A DNA stretch of 64,000 nucleotides from Terriglobus sp. TAA 43 (GTDB taxonomy: Bacteria > Acidobacteriota > Terriglobia > Terriglobales > Acidobacteriaceae), in NCBI RefSeq assembly GCF_000800015.1, contig NZ_JUGR01000001.1, positions 1,550,001-1,614,000 on the forward strand. Reading direction: 5' to 3'. How positions within the stretch are numbered: position 1 is the stretch's first letter; each line of letters begins with the position of its first letter. Position numbers and translations under genes: made by a program. Of the stretch, positions 53,176-61,967 are shown piece by piece. The notes beneath the pieces were generated by a model that worked only from the letters and a program-made list of their open reading frames with translations, was not told where the DNA came from and did no database searches.

Positions 53176-53208
53176 TCTTTGATTGTAGAAGAGCGGTAGC
53201 ATCTATTC

Positions 53209-53847
53209 ATGGCACGTACGGAATCGAACACCGAACTTCCCCTGGGCGCGGTTTGCCCGGCGTTTGAACTGGAATGCGTTCTCTGCGATAAAGCGCTGGG
53301 GCGCGACGATATTTACGCCGGACCAGACGATCCGTACAACCGAAAAGGCCTGCTGGTGGCGTTCGTCTCCGTCCACTGCCCGTTTGTAAAGCACATGGAA
53401 GTGGCCTTCACCGCACTGGCCAAGAAGTATGCCGGTGAAATCGCCACCGTGTGCATCTGCTCGAACGATGAGATTGCCTTTCCGGAGGACGGCCCCGAAG
53501 GCATGCGTGAGCAAGGAGAACGGCTGGGATGGGACAAAGGCGCCGATCTCTGCACAATTCCCTATTTGCAAGACAGTTCGCAGGAGACGGCTCGGGAATT
53601 TCACGCGGCCTGCACGCCTGACCTGTATCTTTTCGATCAGGATCGGAAGCTGGTGTACCACGCGCAGTTTGACCGCACGCGCCCCTACCGCGAGAGCGAC
53701 GGCAAGGCTGGTGTGGAACGGCATCCCGAAATCCACCAGGCAGCGCATGGAGCCGATCTGGAAGCGGCGATCAAGAACCTGATCGCGGGAAATCCGCCGC
53801 TGGAACACCAGGTGCCTAGCCTGGGTTGCAACATCAAGTGGAAGTGA
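53209..53847 (+). CDS. Thioredoxin-fold redoxin, 212 aa
   Basis: GLLVAFVSVHCPFVKHMEVA contains the single active-site Cys57 of the CPFVKH subgroup, followed by FTALAKKYAGEIATVCICSN. FHAACTPDLYLFDQDRKLVY is the thioredoxin-fold cis-Pro strand, and PPLEHQVPSLGCNIKWK is the typical C-terminus. Such proteins resemble peroxiredoxins but their partner is unknown. An extra pair CVLC at residues 25-28 may assist thiol exchange. It is transcribed away from the RibH gene with a very short intergenic space. Confidence 0.9.
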   Translation: MARTESNTELPLGAVCPAFELECVLCDKALGRDDIYAGPDDPYNRKGLLVAFVSVHCPFVKHMEVAFTALAKKYAGEIATVCICSNDEIAFPEDGPEGMREQGERLGWDKGADLCTIPYLQDSSQETAREFHAACTPDLYLFDQDRKLVYHAQFDRTRPYRESDGKAGVERHPEIHQAAHGADLEAAIKNLIAGNPPLEHQVPSLGCNIKWK

Positions 53848-53882
53848 GATCGTCAGGTTCGAAGTAAAGGGAGTGCTTCGGA

Positions 53883-54740
53883 ATGCGCAGAGCAGTTTTC
53901 TCACAGCTGGTATGGATTGCCCTTGCTGGTTCGCAAGCCTTTGGCCAGTCGAGCCCTCTTGGAACTTCGTCGACGGACTATCACCCGACTATGACCTTCG
54001 ATGTCGCTTCGATTCGAGAATCGAAGGTGGGCAACGAGATTGTCCACTCAACCTTCTACCCGCCTCATACAAGCACGTTTCGCACGCAGAACATCAACCT
54101 GTCCAATCTGGTAACTCTGGCCTACGGTGTGCAGTATTACCAGCTGTCGGGAAACCCGAGTTGGGATTTTGAGACGCTGTACACCATCCAAGCAAAATCG
54201 GACGCCGACGCGGATGCAAAGCTCGCACAACTGAGCGATCGTAATGCGCGGCTGGAAAAGCAGCACATGCTGCAGGTTCTGCTTGCGGAGCGGTTTCATC
54301 TTCAGGTGCACTGGGAAACTCGGCAAGGCCCTACTTATGACTTGGTGGTATCAAAGCTGGGGCTGCTTAAAGAAACGAGCGATGCATCTTCTCAAGAGGA
54401 AAATAACGGGAGGACCTACCCACCGCTGTACCAACGCAGCAGCAGTAAAGCCGGGTACGAGTTGGTCGCACATGGTGCTTCCATGGCCATGCTTTGCGAT
54501 GTACTAAACGGCCAGTTTGGACGTCCCGTGGTGAATCAAACGGGCCTTTTGGGGAAGTACGATTTCGTGGTGCCGTACTACGGGCGCTTCGATGCGGATC
54601 GAAGGCCAGATGATACGAATCCGATGCCGACACTCGACCACAGCCTGGAAGAGAATCTCGGGCTACGCGTGAAAGCATCGCGCGGGGACATTCCAGTTGT
54701 TGTGATCGACCACGTCGATCAACATCCCCCGGAGAATTAA
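53883..54740 (+). CDS. TIGR03435-family protein, second copy, 285 aa
   Basis: Signal peptide MRRAVFSQLVWIALAGSQAF, then FDVASIRESKVGNEIVHSTF, NINLSNLVTLAYGVQYYQLS and LLAERFHLQVHWETRQGPTY, then DLVVSKLGLL, which is the family fold. GRPVVNQTGLLGKYDFVVPY and SRGDIPVVVIDHVDQHPPEN close it. It shares the ERFHL...GPTYDL/MPVYRL and VxD/NxTGLxGxYxxxL/V elements with the copy at 43232-44104. It lies 35 nt after the redoxin gene. Function unknown. Confidence 0.9.
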   Translation: MRRAVFSQLVWIALAGSQAFGQSSPLGTSSTDYHPTMTFDVASIRESKVGNEIVHSTFYPPHTSTFRTQNINLSNLVTLAYGVQYYQLSGNPSWDFETLYTIQAKSDADADAKLAQLSDRNARLEKQHMLQVLLAERFHLQVHWETRQGPTYDLVVSKLGLLKETSDASSQEENNGRTYPPLYQRSSSKAGYELVAHGASMAMLCDVLNGQFGRPVVNQTGLLGKYDFVVPYYGRFDADRRPDDTNPMPTLDHSLEENLGLRVKASRGDIPVVVIDHVDQHPPEN

Positions 54741-54764
54741 ACGTCCACGTTGCAACCCGAAAAT

Positions 54765-54799
54765 AAAAGGCCCCACGATCTTTCGTCGTGGGGCCTTTT
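54765..54799. terminator. Bidirectional terminator
   Basis: AAAAGGCCCCACGA pairs with TCGTGGGGCCTTTT around a 7-nt loop between convergent TIGR03435 and sedolisin genes. Confidence 0.9.
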
Positions 54800-54823
54800 G
54801 TTACTGGATTATCCAACTTCAGA

Positions 54824-56611
54824 CTACGGGTTGCTGGGGGTCTGCGGCGTTCCGGCCGAAGGAACCAGCGGGGCAAGAAGGAATTGCTTGCCGATCACCG
54901 TGCCGTTGCCGAGAACGCGGTTGTAGCCCTTGTTGGTGGTGGAGTACAGGCCGTTGAAGCCGGGGATGCCCTGACGATAGACCTTCGTCAGACCCAGGTT
55001 CTGCAATGCAGCCAGAGCGTAGATGTAATAGTTCTCGTTGCCAATGCGTCTGCCGTAGCGCTGTACCGCGAGAGCCGTCAGTCCTGCGAAATCCGGCGCA
55101 GAAGCGCTGGTGCCAATGACCGAGTAATTAAAGCCGCCAATGGTGACGATGTCCGAACTATCGTCGGCACTGCAGGTGATTGCGCCCTGAGGGCAACCGC
55201 CCATGTGCAGCGATACATCCGGCACGGTGCGGTATTTTGCATTGCCGGTGTTTACCAGCGCCTGGAAGAGCGGCTTGCGGAAGTAAACACTGTCGCCGCC
55301 GCCCGAACCCCAGTACTGGCCGGTGGATGACGTGCCATAGAAGATGTCGCCTTCCAGCGGGTCAGCATAAGCCTGCTCGCGAACGTAGACAGAGTTCAAA
55401 TCGGTGGACGAGGTTTGCGTTGTCACCAGGTTCGTTCCGCCGACACCGACGACATGCGGGCTGGATGCGGGGAAGCTGACCGCCGCGATGGCAGGTCCGC
55501 AGTCCGGGACGCCGTCAAAGCAGGCTGGCGGGAAGGCGGTCAACGCGCCTGCATCGCCCGAACTGGCAATGAAGGTAATGCCCTGCGCCGTTCCCTGCGC
55601 AAGCAGGTCATTCTCTTCCTTCAGCAGGTAGCTGAAGTCCGTGCCGTCGTTGTATTCCGCCTTGTAGAAGATCTCTGGCGAACCGAAGGACATGCTGACC
55701 ACGTCGGCCTTGTTGTCGTTCACAATTTGCGACAAGCCCGCCATGATGCTGTCATCGGACAGGTCTGGCATGTTGTACAGGATCAGCTTCGCCTGCGGCG
55801 CCATACCGCCGGACTGCTGCAGATCAAGATGCGTCTCCGTGGAACCAACAGGATCATACGGCGCACCACCATTGATCTGCACCGTGGAGATCTTTGGCGT
55901 AGCGATCTTCTCGTGAGTGAAATATGCGTTCACATCCGTCGGGTTGTAATCGCCCGTCATCAGAATGCCGATAGTGACGCCCTTGCCGGTGTACGCGGTA
56001 TACGACGGCCAGCCGTACGCCTGCTTCAGGTCCGTGAACCAATAGGGGCCTGCCGTGCTGTAACGATTCTGCGGGTTTGCCGCGGGTGCAGTGTGTACAT
56101 ACGAACGCGCGCGCACAAAACCGGAGAGACCAGACACGATTGCGCCGCTCTGCGAGAGCGCACCGGTGAGTGTCGGAGCCTGCGCCGCCATCACAGTCTT
56201 ACGGCCATTGTGGAACGCTCCATCGTGCAGCGTAGTGCGCAACGCCGCTTCCACTGCGGATGCCTTGCCGCTGCAATGCAGCATTTGTGGACCGGCAACG
56301 GTCACATCAATTCCCTGCGCTGCCAGTTGAGCAAGAACCTCCTTTAGCAGCGAGGTGGAAGGCATGTACTTCGCCTTAAACTCGTCCGGCGTCAGCCATT
56401 TCTGATAGCGGGATGAGGTCGAGTCGTGTAATGCGGCGATGTCATTGTCGAGCGCATCGCGGTTCTGCAGAGGCAGGTAGATATTGAATCCCACCTGTTC
56501 TGAAGACGGCGCGCGGCCTTTGTCCAGCGCCTTTTCCGCAGCAAATGCGCTGGTAACGGTGAGTGCGATGGCAGCAGCGGCGACGTATCGGCAAGTCTTT
56601 ATGGTGTTCAC
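54824..56611 (-). CDS. Secreted sedolisin (S53) family serine peptidase, 595 aa
   Basis: Signal peptide TIKTCRYVAAAAIALTVTSA precedes a pro-kumamolisin activation domain (residues 40-180, NRDALDNDIAALHDSTSSRY, QKWLTPDEFKAKY). The catalytic domain has the sedolisin triad: Glu259 and Asp263 in ETHLDLQQSGG, and Ser502 in IGTSASAPDFAGL; the oxyanion Asp is in IASSGDAGA. Sedolisins act at acidic pH, fitting an acidophilic soil habitat. The C-terminal calcium-site residues are only partly recognisable (GYNRVLGNGTVIG). GTG 56611 was selected because GGAGG lies 8 nt before it and the signal peptide begins there; upstream in-frame residues are not homologous. Confidence 0.93.
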   Translation of the reverse strand: MNTIKTCRYVAAAAIALTVTSAFAAEKALDKGRAPSSEQVGFNIYLPLQNRDALDNDIAALHDSTSSRYQKWLTPDEFKAKYMPSTSLLKEVLAQLAAQGIDVTVAGPQMLHCSGKASAVEAALRTTLHDGAFHNGRKTVMAAQAPTLTGALSQSGAIVSGLSGFVRARSYVHTAPAANPQNRYSTAGPYWFTDLKQAYGWPSYTAYTGKGVTIGILMTGDYNPTDVNAYFTHEKIATPKISTVQINGGAPYDPVGSTETHLDLQQSGGMAPQAKLILYNMPDLSDDSIMAGLSQIVNDNKADVVSMSFGSPEIFYKAEYNDGTDFSYLLKEENDLLAQGTAQGITFIASSGDAGALTAFPPACFDGVPDCGPAIAAVSFPASSPHVVGVGGTNLVTTQTSSTDLNSVYVREQAYADPLEGDIFYGTSSTGQYWGSGGGDSVYFRKPLFQALVNTGNAKYRTVPDVSLHMGGCPQGAITCSADDSSDIVTIGGFNYSVIGTSASAPDFAGLTALAVQRYGRRIGNENYYIYALAALQNLGLTKVYRQGIPGFNGLYSTTNKGYNRVLGNGTVIGKQFLLAPLVPSAGTPQTPSNP

Positions 56612-56763
56612 GTCCAGTTCCTCCGGGAGACGACACAAGAAAAGGGGGACGCAGCCAGAGCGATACTCCGCTCCGTGATGCGGACCCATGGATAGGGGTG
56701 CCTGCGAGAGTCGCATGCACCATTTGGCAAAGCAATGCACAAGAGGCTTAAGCCCCAACCGCA

Positions 56764-56802
56764 TAAACAAAAAGCGCAGCCTTTCGCTGCGCTTCTTGTT
56801 TA
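56764..56802. terminator. Intrinsic terminator downstream of the MocA-type gene
   Basis: TAAACAA.AAGCGCAG pairs with CTGCGCTT.TTGTTTA around CCTTTCG, 12 nt downstream of the minus-strand stop at 56815. Confidence 0.8.
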
Positions 56803-56814
56803 TGGATTGTTGAT

Positions 56815-58152
56815 CTAGCTCTTCAGCTTCATGGCATCGGCGTCCCAATGAACGACGGTGCCCTTCTCCATACTGAGCAGGCTGAGCAAAGCTGCGCCAG
56901 CCGCACGATAGCCGAAGACCGCGTTTTCCGTGGGCTGCTGGCGGGTGCGCATGCAGTTGAAGAAGGTACGGAAGTGGTCGGCGGTGTCGTCGTAACCGGC
57001 GGGAGCGATGTAACGCTCCACACCCGTTCCAATCAACGCAGCACGGGCAGCGGCGTCTTCCGCATGCTTCTGCGCGTAGTCGGCCTTCAGGCGAGCCTGC
57101 ATCTCGTTGGTGAACGAGCCAATGCTCATACCCGGTCCCTTTTCGCGCGGGACCTTGTTCACGATGACGCCGCGGCTGGTGATCTCCATGCTGCCTTCCG
57201 TGCCAACGAAGGTGAAGCCTTCGCTCTCTTCGCCACCATCGACGAAGTTCACACGCAGTTCCAGGTTCCAGTCACCGTAGTCATACAGGCCCAGCAGAAC
57301 ATCGGGAACATCGCGGCCATCCTTCCAGTAACGCAGACCACCAGTGGCATAGGCTCGCGAAGGGCCGTTGGTGCCGGTGATGAAGTGCGTTCCGCTGAAC
57401 AGGTGGACAAATAGATCGCCCGCCACACCGGTGCCGTAATCCTTGTACTTGCGCCATTGGAAGAAGCGTTCCGGGTCCCATGCATGCTTGGGCGCGGCGC
57501 CCTGGAAACGCGGCCAGTCGCAGGTCTGTTCGTTGGCATCCAGCGGCACGGTGTATTCCCATGCGCCCTGCGCGGAGTTGCGATCCCAGTGGCCCTGGAC
57601 CAGGTTCAGCTTGCCGATAGCACCGGCAGCCAGCAGTTCCTTCGCCTTGATGTAGATCATCGACGACACGCGCTGCGATCCGATCTGGATGACGCGGTTG
57701 TACTTCTTGGCCGCGTCAATCATCAGCGGGCCATCCGCGTATTCGTGGATCATCGGCTTTTCGCAGTAGACGTCCTTGCCCGCAGCCATCGCATCGATGG
57801 CAACCTTGCGGTGCCAGTGGTCCGGCGTGCCGATGATGACAGCGTCAATGTCGCTGCGCTTCAGGATTTCGTTGTAATCCTTGGTCGTCTGCAGGTCATT
57901 GCCCCACATCTCCTTGGAGTGGGCCAGTCGACCGTCGTAGCAATCGGCCACGGCCAGCAGTTTGACGTTGGGCAACGTCAGCGCGGATTTCGTGATCGAC
58001 TGACCGCGTCCGCCCGCACCAATCAGGGCAACGTGGATCTGGTCGTTTGGCCCCAGGCGGCGTTCCTGGGCAAAGGTCCTCAACAGCGGAATCTGTGTTC
58101 CCGCAGCAGCAAGGCCGGCATTCCGCAAAAATGAGCGGCGATTCAATGACAT
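56815..58152 (-). CDS. Tat-exported Gfo/Idh/MocA-family oxidoreductase, 445 aa
   Basis: The N-terminus MSLNRRSFLRNAGLAAAGTQ has a twin-arginine motif (RRSFL), so the folded, cofactor-loaded enzyme is exported. IHVALIGAGGRGQSITKSAL is the NAD(P) Rossmann loop; AVIIGTPDHWHRKVAIDAMA and GKDVYCEKPM carry the EKP motif of the family. The C-terminal part has DLFVHLFSGTHFITG with a conserved His. It is of the type that occurs with sugar-phosphate isomerases or DUF1080 enzymes in polysaccharide use. Substrate unknown. ATG 58152 was used because the Tat motif starts there. Confidence 0.92.
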   Translation of the reverse strand: MSLNRRSFLRNAGLAAAGTQIPLLRTFAQERRLGPNDQIHVALIGAGGRGQSITKSALTLPNVKLLAVADCYDGRLAHSKEMWGNDLQTTKDYNEILKRSDIDAVIIGTPDHWHRKVAIDAMAAGKDVYCEKPMIHEYADGPLMIDAAKKYNRVIQIGSQRVSSMIYIKAKELLAAGAIGKLNLVQGHWDRNSAQGAWEYTVPLDANEQTCDWPRFQGAAPKHAWDPERFFQWRKYKDYGTGVAGDLFVHLFSGTHFITGTNGPSRAYATGGLRYWKDGRDVPDVLLGLYDYGDWNLELRVNFVDGGEESEGFTFVGTEGSMEITSRGVIVNKVPREKGPGMSIGSFTNEMQARLKADYAQKHAEDAAARAALIGTGVERYIAPAGYDDTADHFRTFFNCMRTRQQPTENAVFGYRAAGAALLSLLSMEKGTVVHWDADAMKLKS

Positions 58153-58305
58153 GCTTTGTATTCCTCCAGCAGCACCCGTCATCGTAAGCGATGCGCCTAT
58201 CATCTGCCCAACAGGGCGAATGAAAATGCTGCACTGACAGGTGAAATTCCAATACAGTATGGGGTACGTTTCCACTTCACTCCAAACGCACCAGAAGGAC
58301 CCCGC

Positions 58306-60381
58306 ATGAAGTTTCCCGCCTGTTCTGCGATTGCCGCCGTTGCCGTATTTGGCCTTGGTATGACCGCCTCTGCCCAGCAGATGTCTCTTGCTCTGGATGG
58401 GCAGGAAGCTTCCATCACCGTTCCGAAGCCTGCGGTATCCATGGACCTGGCCGCCATCGATAAGACGGCCGATCCCTGCACTGACTTTTACGCCTACGCC
58501 TGCGGCAACTGGCGCAAGGATCATCCCATCCCCGCAGACAAGGTGCGCTTTGGCCGCTTTGACGAACTGCAGGAGCGCAACGTCTATACCGTCTACGCGC
58601 TGCTGAAGGACGCCGCCGCCAGCCCGAAGACACCGTTGCAGACCAAGTACGGCAACTTCTTCGCAGCCTGCATGAATGACGATCTGGCAGAGAAGCTGGG
58701 CGCAAAACCAATCCAGCCCGTGCTGGCTCAGATCGACGGCTGGAGCGACAAGAAACAGTTGGCAAAGCTGGTGGGTACGTTGGAAGACGTTTACGGCACA
58801 TCGCTGTTTTACGGCTTCGGTTCGCAGCAGGACCAGAAGGACAGCAGCAAGCAGATTCCCGGACTGTTCCAGGGCGGTATATCGCTGCCCGATCGTGACT
58901 ACTATCTGCAGGACGACGAGCGCATGGTCACGCTGCGCAAACAATATGTGGAGCACGTAACGAAGATGTTCGTCCTTGCGGGCGACTCACCGGAGAAGGC
59001 CGCCGCCGAAGCTCAGGCCGTGCTGAAGATTGAAACGGCACTGGCGCAGGCCTCGATGCCACGCGTGGAACTGCGTGATCCGGCGAAGCGTTATCACCCG
59101 CAGCCGATCACCGAACTGCAGGGCTACACGGCGAACTTCCAGTGGAGCGACTACTTCACTGCCATCAAGACGCCGGTGACAAACCTGAACGTGGGCACGC
59201 CGGATTTCTTCAAGGGATTCAACGATCAGATCGCTTCGTCCAGCACCGACGACCTGAAGAGCTATATGCGCTGGCATGTGATTCACGGCTCGGCGGGCGC
59301 ATTGAGCAAGGCGTTTGATCAGGAGAACTTCCGCTTCTTCGCGCAGACACTGCAGGGCCAGAAGGAACAGGCACCGCGCTGGAAGCGTTGCACGCAGCAG
59401 ACCGATGCCGCACTGGGCGAAGCTGTTGGTGCGGACTGGGTGGCAAAGTACTTCACCCCCGAAGCCAAGAAGAACATGCAGGAACTGGTGCACCAGCTTG
59501 AAGCAGCGCTGGGTGATGACATCAAGAACCTGGATTGGATGAGCGCCACCACCAAGCAGGAGGCGCTGAAGAAGCTCTCAGCCTTCCGCGACAAGATTGG
59601 TTATCCCGAAGTCTGGCGCGATTACAGCAAGCTCGAAGTGAAGCGCGATGATCGCCTGGGCAATCTGCAGCGCGTCGATATCTTTACGGATCGTCGTGAC
59701 CTGAACAAGATCGGCAAGCCGGTAAACGAGAAGGAATGGGGCATGACACCGCCCACCGTCAACGCCTATTACAGCCCGGCGATGAACGACATCAACTTCC
59801 CTGCCGGCATTCTGCAGCCGCCGTTCTATGACCTGAAGATTGATCCGGCTGTGAACTACGGCGCCATCGGCGTGGTGATTGGCCACGAGATGACGCACGG
59901 CTTTGACGATCAGGGCAGCAAGTTCGATCCGCAGGGCAACGTACGTTCCTGGTGGACAGACGCCGACAAGGCTGAGTTCGACAAGCGCACCCAGTGCGAA
60001 GTGGACGAGTACGGATCGTTTGAACCGGTTCCGGGCACCAAGCTGAACGGCAAGCTGACGCTGGGTGAAAACACCGCGGACAACGGTGGCCTGCAGGTAG
60101 CCTACATGGCCATGCAGAAGGAACTGGACAAGCTGGGTCCGGATTCGCGCAAGTCCATTGACGGTTACACACCGGAGCAGCGCTTCTACCTGGGCTACGC
60201 GCAGGTGTGGTGCGAAAACACCCGCGACGAAGCAGCACGCGTTCGCGCCAAGACCGATCCGCACTCGCCCGGCCGCTTCCGTACCAACGGCGGCGTACAG
60301 AATCAGGCGAACTTCGCAAAGGCGTTCTCCTGCAAGCAGGGACAGCCGATGGCACCGGTAAACGCTTGCCGCGTCTGGTAA
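58306..60381 (+). CDS. Secreted M13-family (neprilysin-like) zinc metallopeptidase, 691 aa
   Basis: Signal peptide MKFPACSAIAAVAVFGLGMT to ASAQ. KTADPCTDFYAYACGNWRKD is the classic M13 start. The zinc motif is H527-E-M-T-H531 in VIGHEMTHGFDDQGSKFDPQ, and E588-N-T-A-D592 in LGENTADNGGLQVAYMAM is the third ligand region. The C-terminus APVNACRVW is the conserved family ending. It probably degrades peptides in the periplasm or outside. ATG 58306 follows AGAAGGA. It is divergent from the Tat-exported oxidoreductase with a 153-bp intergenic region. Confidence 0.95.
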   Translation: MKFPACSAIAAVAVFGLGMTASAQQMSLALDGQEASITVPKPAVSMDLAAIDKTADPCTDFYAYACGNWRKDHPIPADKVRFGRFDELQERNVYTVYALLKDAAASPKTPLQTKYGNFFAACMNDDLAEKLGAKPIQPVLAQIDGWSDKKQLAKLVGTLEDVYGTSLFYGFGSQQDQKDSSKQIPGLFQGGISLPDRDYYLQDDERMVTLRKQYVEHVTKMFVLAGDSPEKAAAEAQAVLKIETALAQASMPRVELRDPAKRYHPQPITELQGYTANFQWSDYFTAIKTPVTNLNVGTPDFFKGFNDQIASSSTDDLKSYMRWHVIHGSAGALSKAFDQENFRFFAQTLQGQKEQAPRWKRCTQQTDAALGEAVGADWVAKYFTPEAKKNMQELVHQLEAALGDDIKNLDWMSATTKQEALKKLSAFRDKIGYPEVWRDYSKLEVKRDDRLGNLQRVDIFTDRRDLNKIGKPVNEKEWGMTPPTVNAYYSPAMNDINFPAGILQPPFYDLKIDPAVNYGAIGVVIGHEMTHGFDDQGSKFDPQGNVRSWWTDADKAEFDKRTQCEVDEYGSFEPVPGTKLNGKLTLGENTADNGGLQVAYMAMQKELDKLGPDSRKSIDGYTPEQRFYLGYAQVWCENTRDEAARVRAKTDPHSPGRFRTNGGVQNQANFAKAFSCKQGQPMAPVNACRVW

Positions 60382-60407
60382 ACGAACACGCACTCCCTTA
60401 AAGGAAG

Positions 60408-60435
60408 GGCGCGGCTCACGTAGCCGCGCCTTTTT
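60408..60435 (+). terminator. Intrinsic terminator after the M13 peptidase
   Basis: GGCGCGGCT pairs with AGCCGCGCC around CACGT, followed by a T run. Confidence 0.9.
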
Positions 60436-60659
60436 CTGAGGAAAACAATTCCTTTTCGAGCCAGAACTTAGGGCTAACCTTTGCCACAAATCGCCGTCTA
60501 CTCGGCACAGTAATAAGAAGCGGTAAAGGTTCTGACAGCGGCGGTGGCGGAAATCCCCCGCGGCGCATACAATCAACAGAGCATTTTCACTTCCCAGGCG
60601 AACGTGTGTCTTGCCGGTGGCATGTGTCCGGGGCCGCCCATGGGAATCGAAGGAAACAC

Positions 60660-61898
60660 ATGAAGTTGAGTGGAATCGGCCGGAACGTTCTGGCCTGTGC
60701 GGCAACAGTAGGTCTCTCCCTGGGAATCACCTCGTGCGGCAGCTATACGGTTGGCTACCTGTGGGTAATGGAAGGCCAAACCAGCAGCAATAGCGCCGCG
60801 GGCACCATTACCGGCTACAAGATTGATAACTACTCCGGCAACCTGACGGAGATGGTGCATTCGCCCTTCCCGGCCGGTGGCAGCAACCCTGTTATGGGCG
60901 TTGTGAAGCCCGGCGGACGCTACCTGTATGTTCTGAATCAGGGCGACGCGAATAATTCCGTTTCTCAGTTCAGCGTCGGCGGCGACGGTGTACTGACTTT
61001 CCAGCAGGCATTTGCCAGCCAAGGCGGAACCCCCGTCTGGATGGACATCAGCACTGGTGGCGACTATCTGTATGTTCTGGACAAGGTGTCCCCGGACAGC
61101 AAGACCACCTGCGCTTCTGCGACCGGCTTGCTGACGGCTGCATGCGGCGCCATCACAGTTTTCGCGATTGACGCCGACACTGGTCGTCTGTCGCTGGTGC
61201 AGAACCAGTCCGTGAAGAACAACGGCACGTACCTGACCTACACCTCGACCGGCCCTCAGCCGACCCGCATCAAGACCACTTCGTCTGCCTCTGTCATCGT
61301 CGTCAACGGCGACCAGACGGTGACCTCACTCGCAGTGGGCACTGGCGGACAGCTGACGGTGAATGCGAACTCGACGCAGGTCATCGACCAGACGCAGACC
61401 ATCAACATCACCTCCATCACTCTTGGTGGCAGCTACCTGTACCTGACCGATGGTGCAAACAACCGCATCCTGCAGTACACGGTTTCCAGCGCAGGCGTTC
61501 TGCAGCCTGTAACCGGTGGCCAGGTGGCCAACTTCGTCAGCGGCGCGACCCCGGTCTGGACCCTGACGGATTCCGCCAACAAGTGGCTGTATGTTCTGAA
61601 TCAGAACAATACCTCCACCTCCACGTCCAAGAGCTCCGTCGGCGCGTACCAGATTCTGAGCACCGGCCAGCTGCAGCAGCAGGGTGGCCAGTTGAACCCG
61701 TATTCTGTAGGTTCCGGTCCGGTTTGCATGGTGGAAGACCCCTCCAAGCAGTGGGTGTACACCTCCAACCAGGATGGAACGGTGACGGGTTACCACATCG
61801 ATCACAATCAGGGCACGCTGCAGGTTCTGCAGCACGGCTCCACCTTCCAGGCAACGGGACGTCCGGCCTGCCTGGTCGTCAGCGGCATCACGAGCTAG
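60660..61898 (+). CDS. Beta-propeller (lactonase-like) lipoprotein, 412 aa
   Basis: Lipobox LGITSC with Cys26 marks lipid attachment. The mature protein has blades of the YVTN/lactonase type: GNLTEMVHSPFPAGGSNPVM, GVVKPGGRYLYVLNQGDANN, TVTSLAVGTGGQLTV, YLYLTDGANNRILQYTVSSA and WVYTSNQDGTVTGYHIDHNQ. Seven repeats can be traced. It may bind sugars or lactones at the cell surface; enzymatic activity is not evident because the lactonase active residues are not clear. AAGGAAAC lies before the ATG. It shares the layout and N-terminal GSYTVGYLWV with the next gene. Confidence 0.88.
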   Translation: MKLSGIGRNVLACAATVGLSLGITSCGSYTVGYLWVMEGQTSSNSAAGTITGYKIDNYSGNLTEMVHSPFPAGGSNPVMGVVKPGGRYLYVLNQGDANNSVSQFSVGGDGVLTFQQAFASQGGTPVWMDISTGGDYLYVLDKVSPDSKTTCASATGLLTAACGAITVFAIDADTGRLSLVQNQSVKNNGTYLTYTSTGPQPTRIKTTSSASVIVVNGDQTVTSLAVGTGGQLTVNANSTQVIDQTQTINITSITLGGSYLYLTDGANNRILQYTVSSAGVLQPVTGGQVANFVSGATPVWTLTDSANKWLYVLNQNNTSTSTSKSSVGAYQILSTGQLQQQGGQLNPYSVGSGPVCMVEDPSKQWVYTSNQDGTVTGYHIDHNQGTLQVLQHGSTFQATGRPACLVVSGITS

Positions 61899-61952
61899 CA
61901 CGGGAATATGCGGGATGGTCGCAAGGTCATCCCGCAACCGGCAACACGATTT
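60660..61952 (+). other. Lipoprotein gene with leader spacing to the next gene (see CDS entry 60660-61898)
   Basis: The 70 nt after the stop at 61898 contain no terminator and lead directly into the next lipoprotein gene, whose ribosome binding site GAGGAAA lies at about 61953-61959. The two genes are therefore likely one transcript. Confidence 0.5.
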
Positions 61953-61967
61953 GAGGAAATGCAACGC

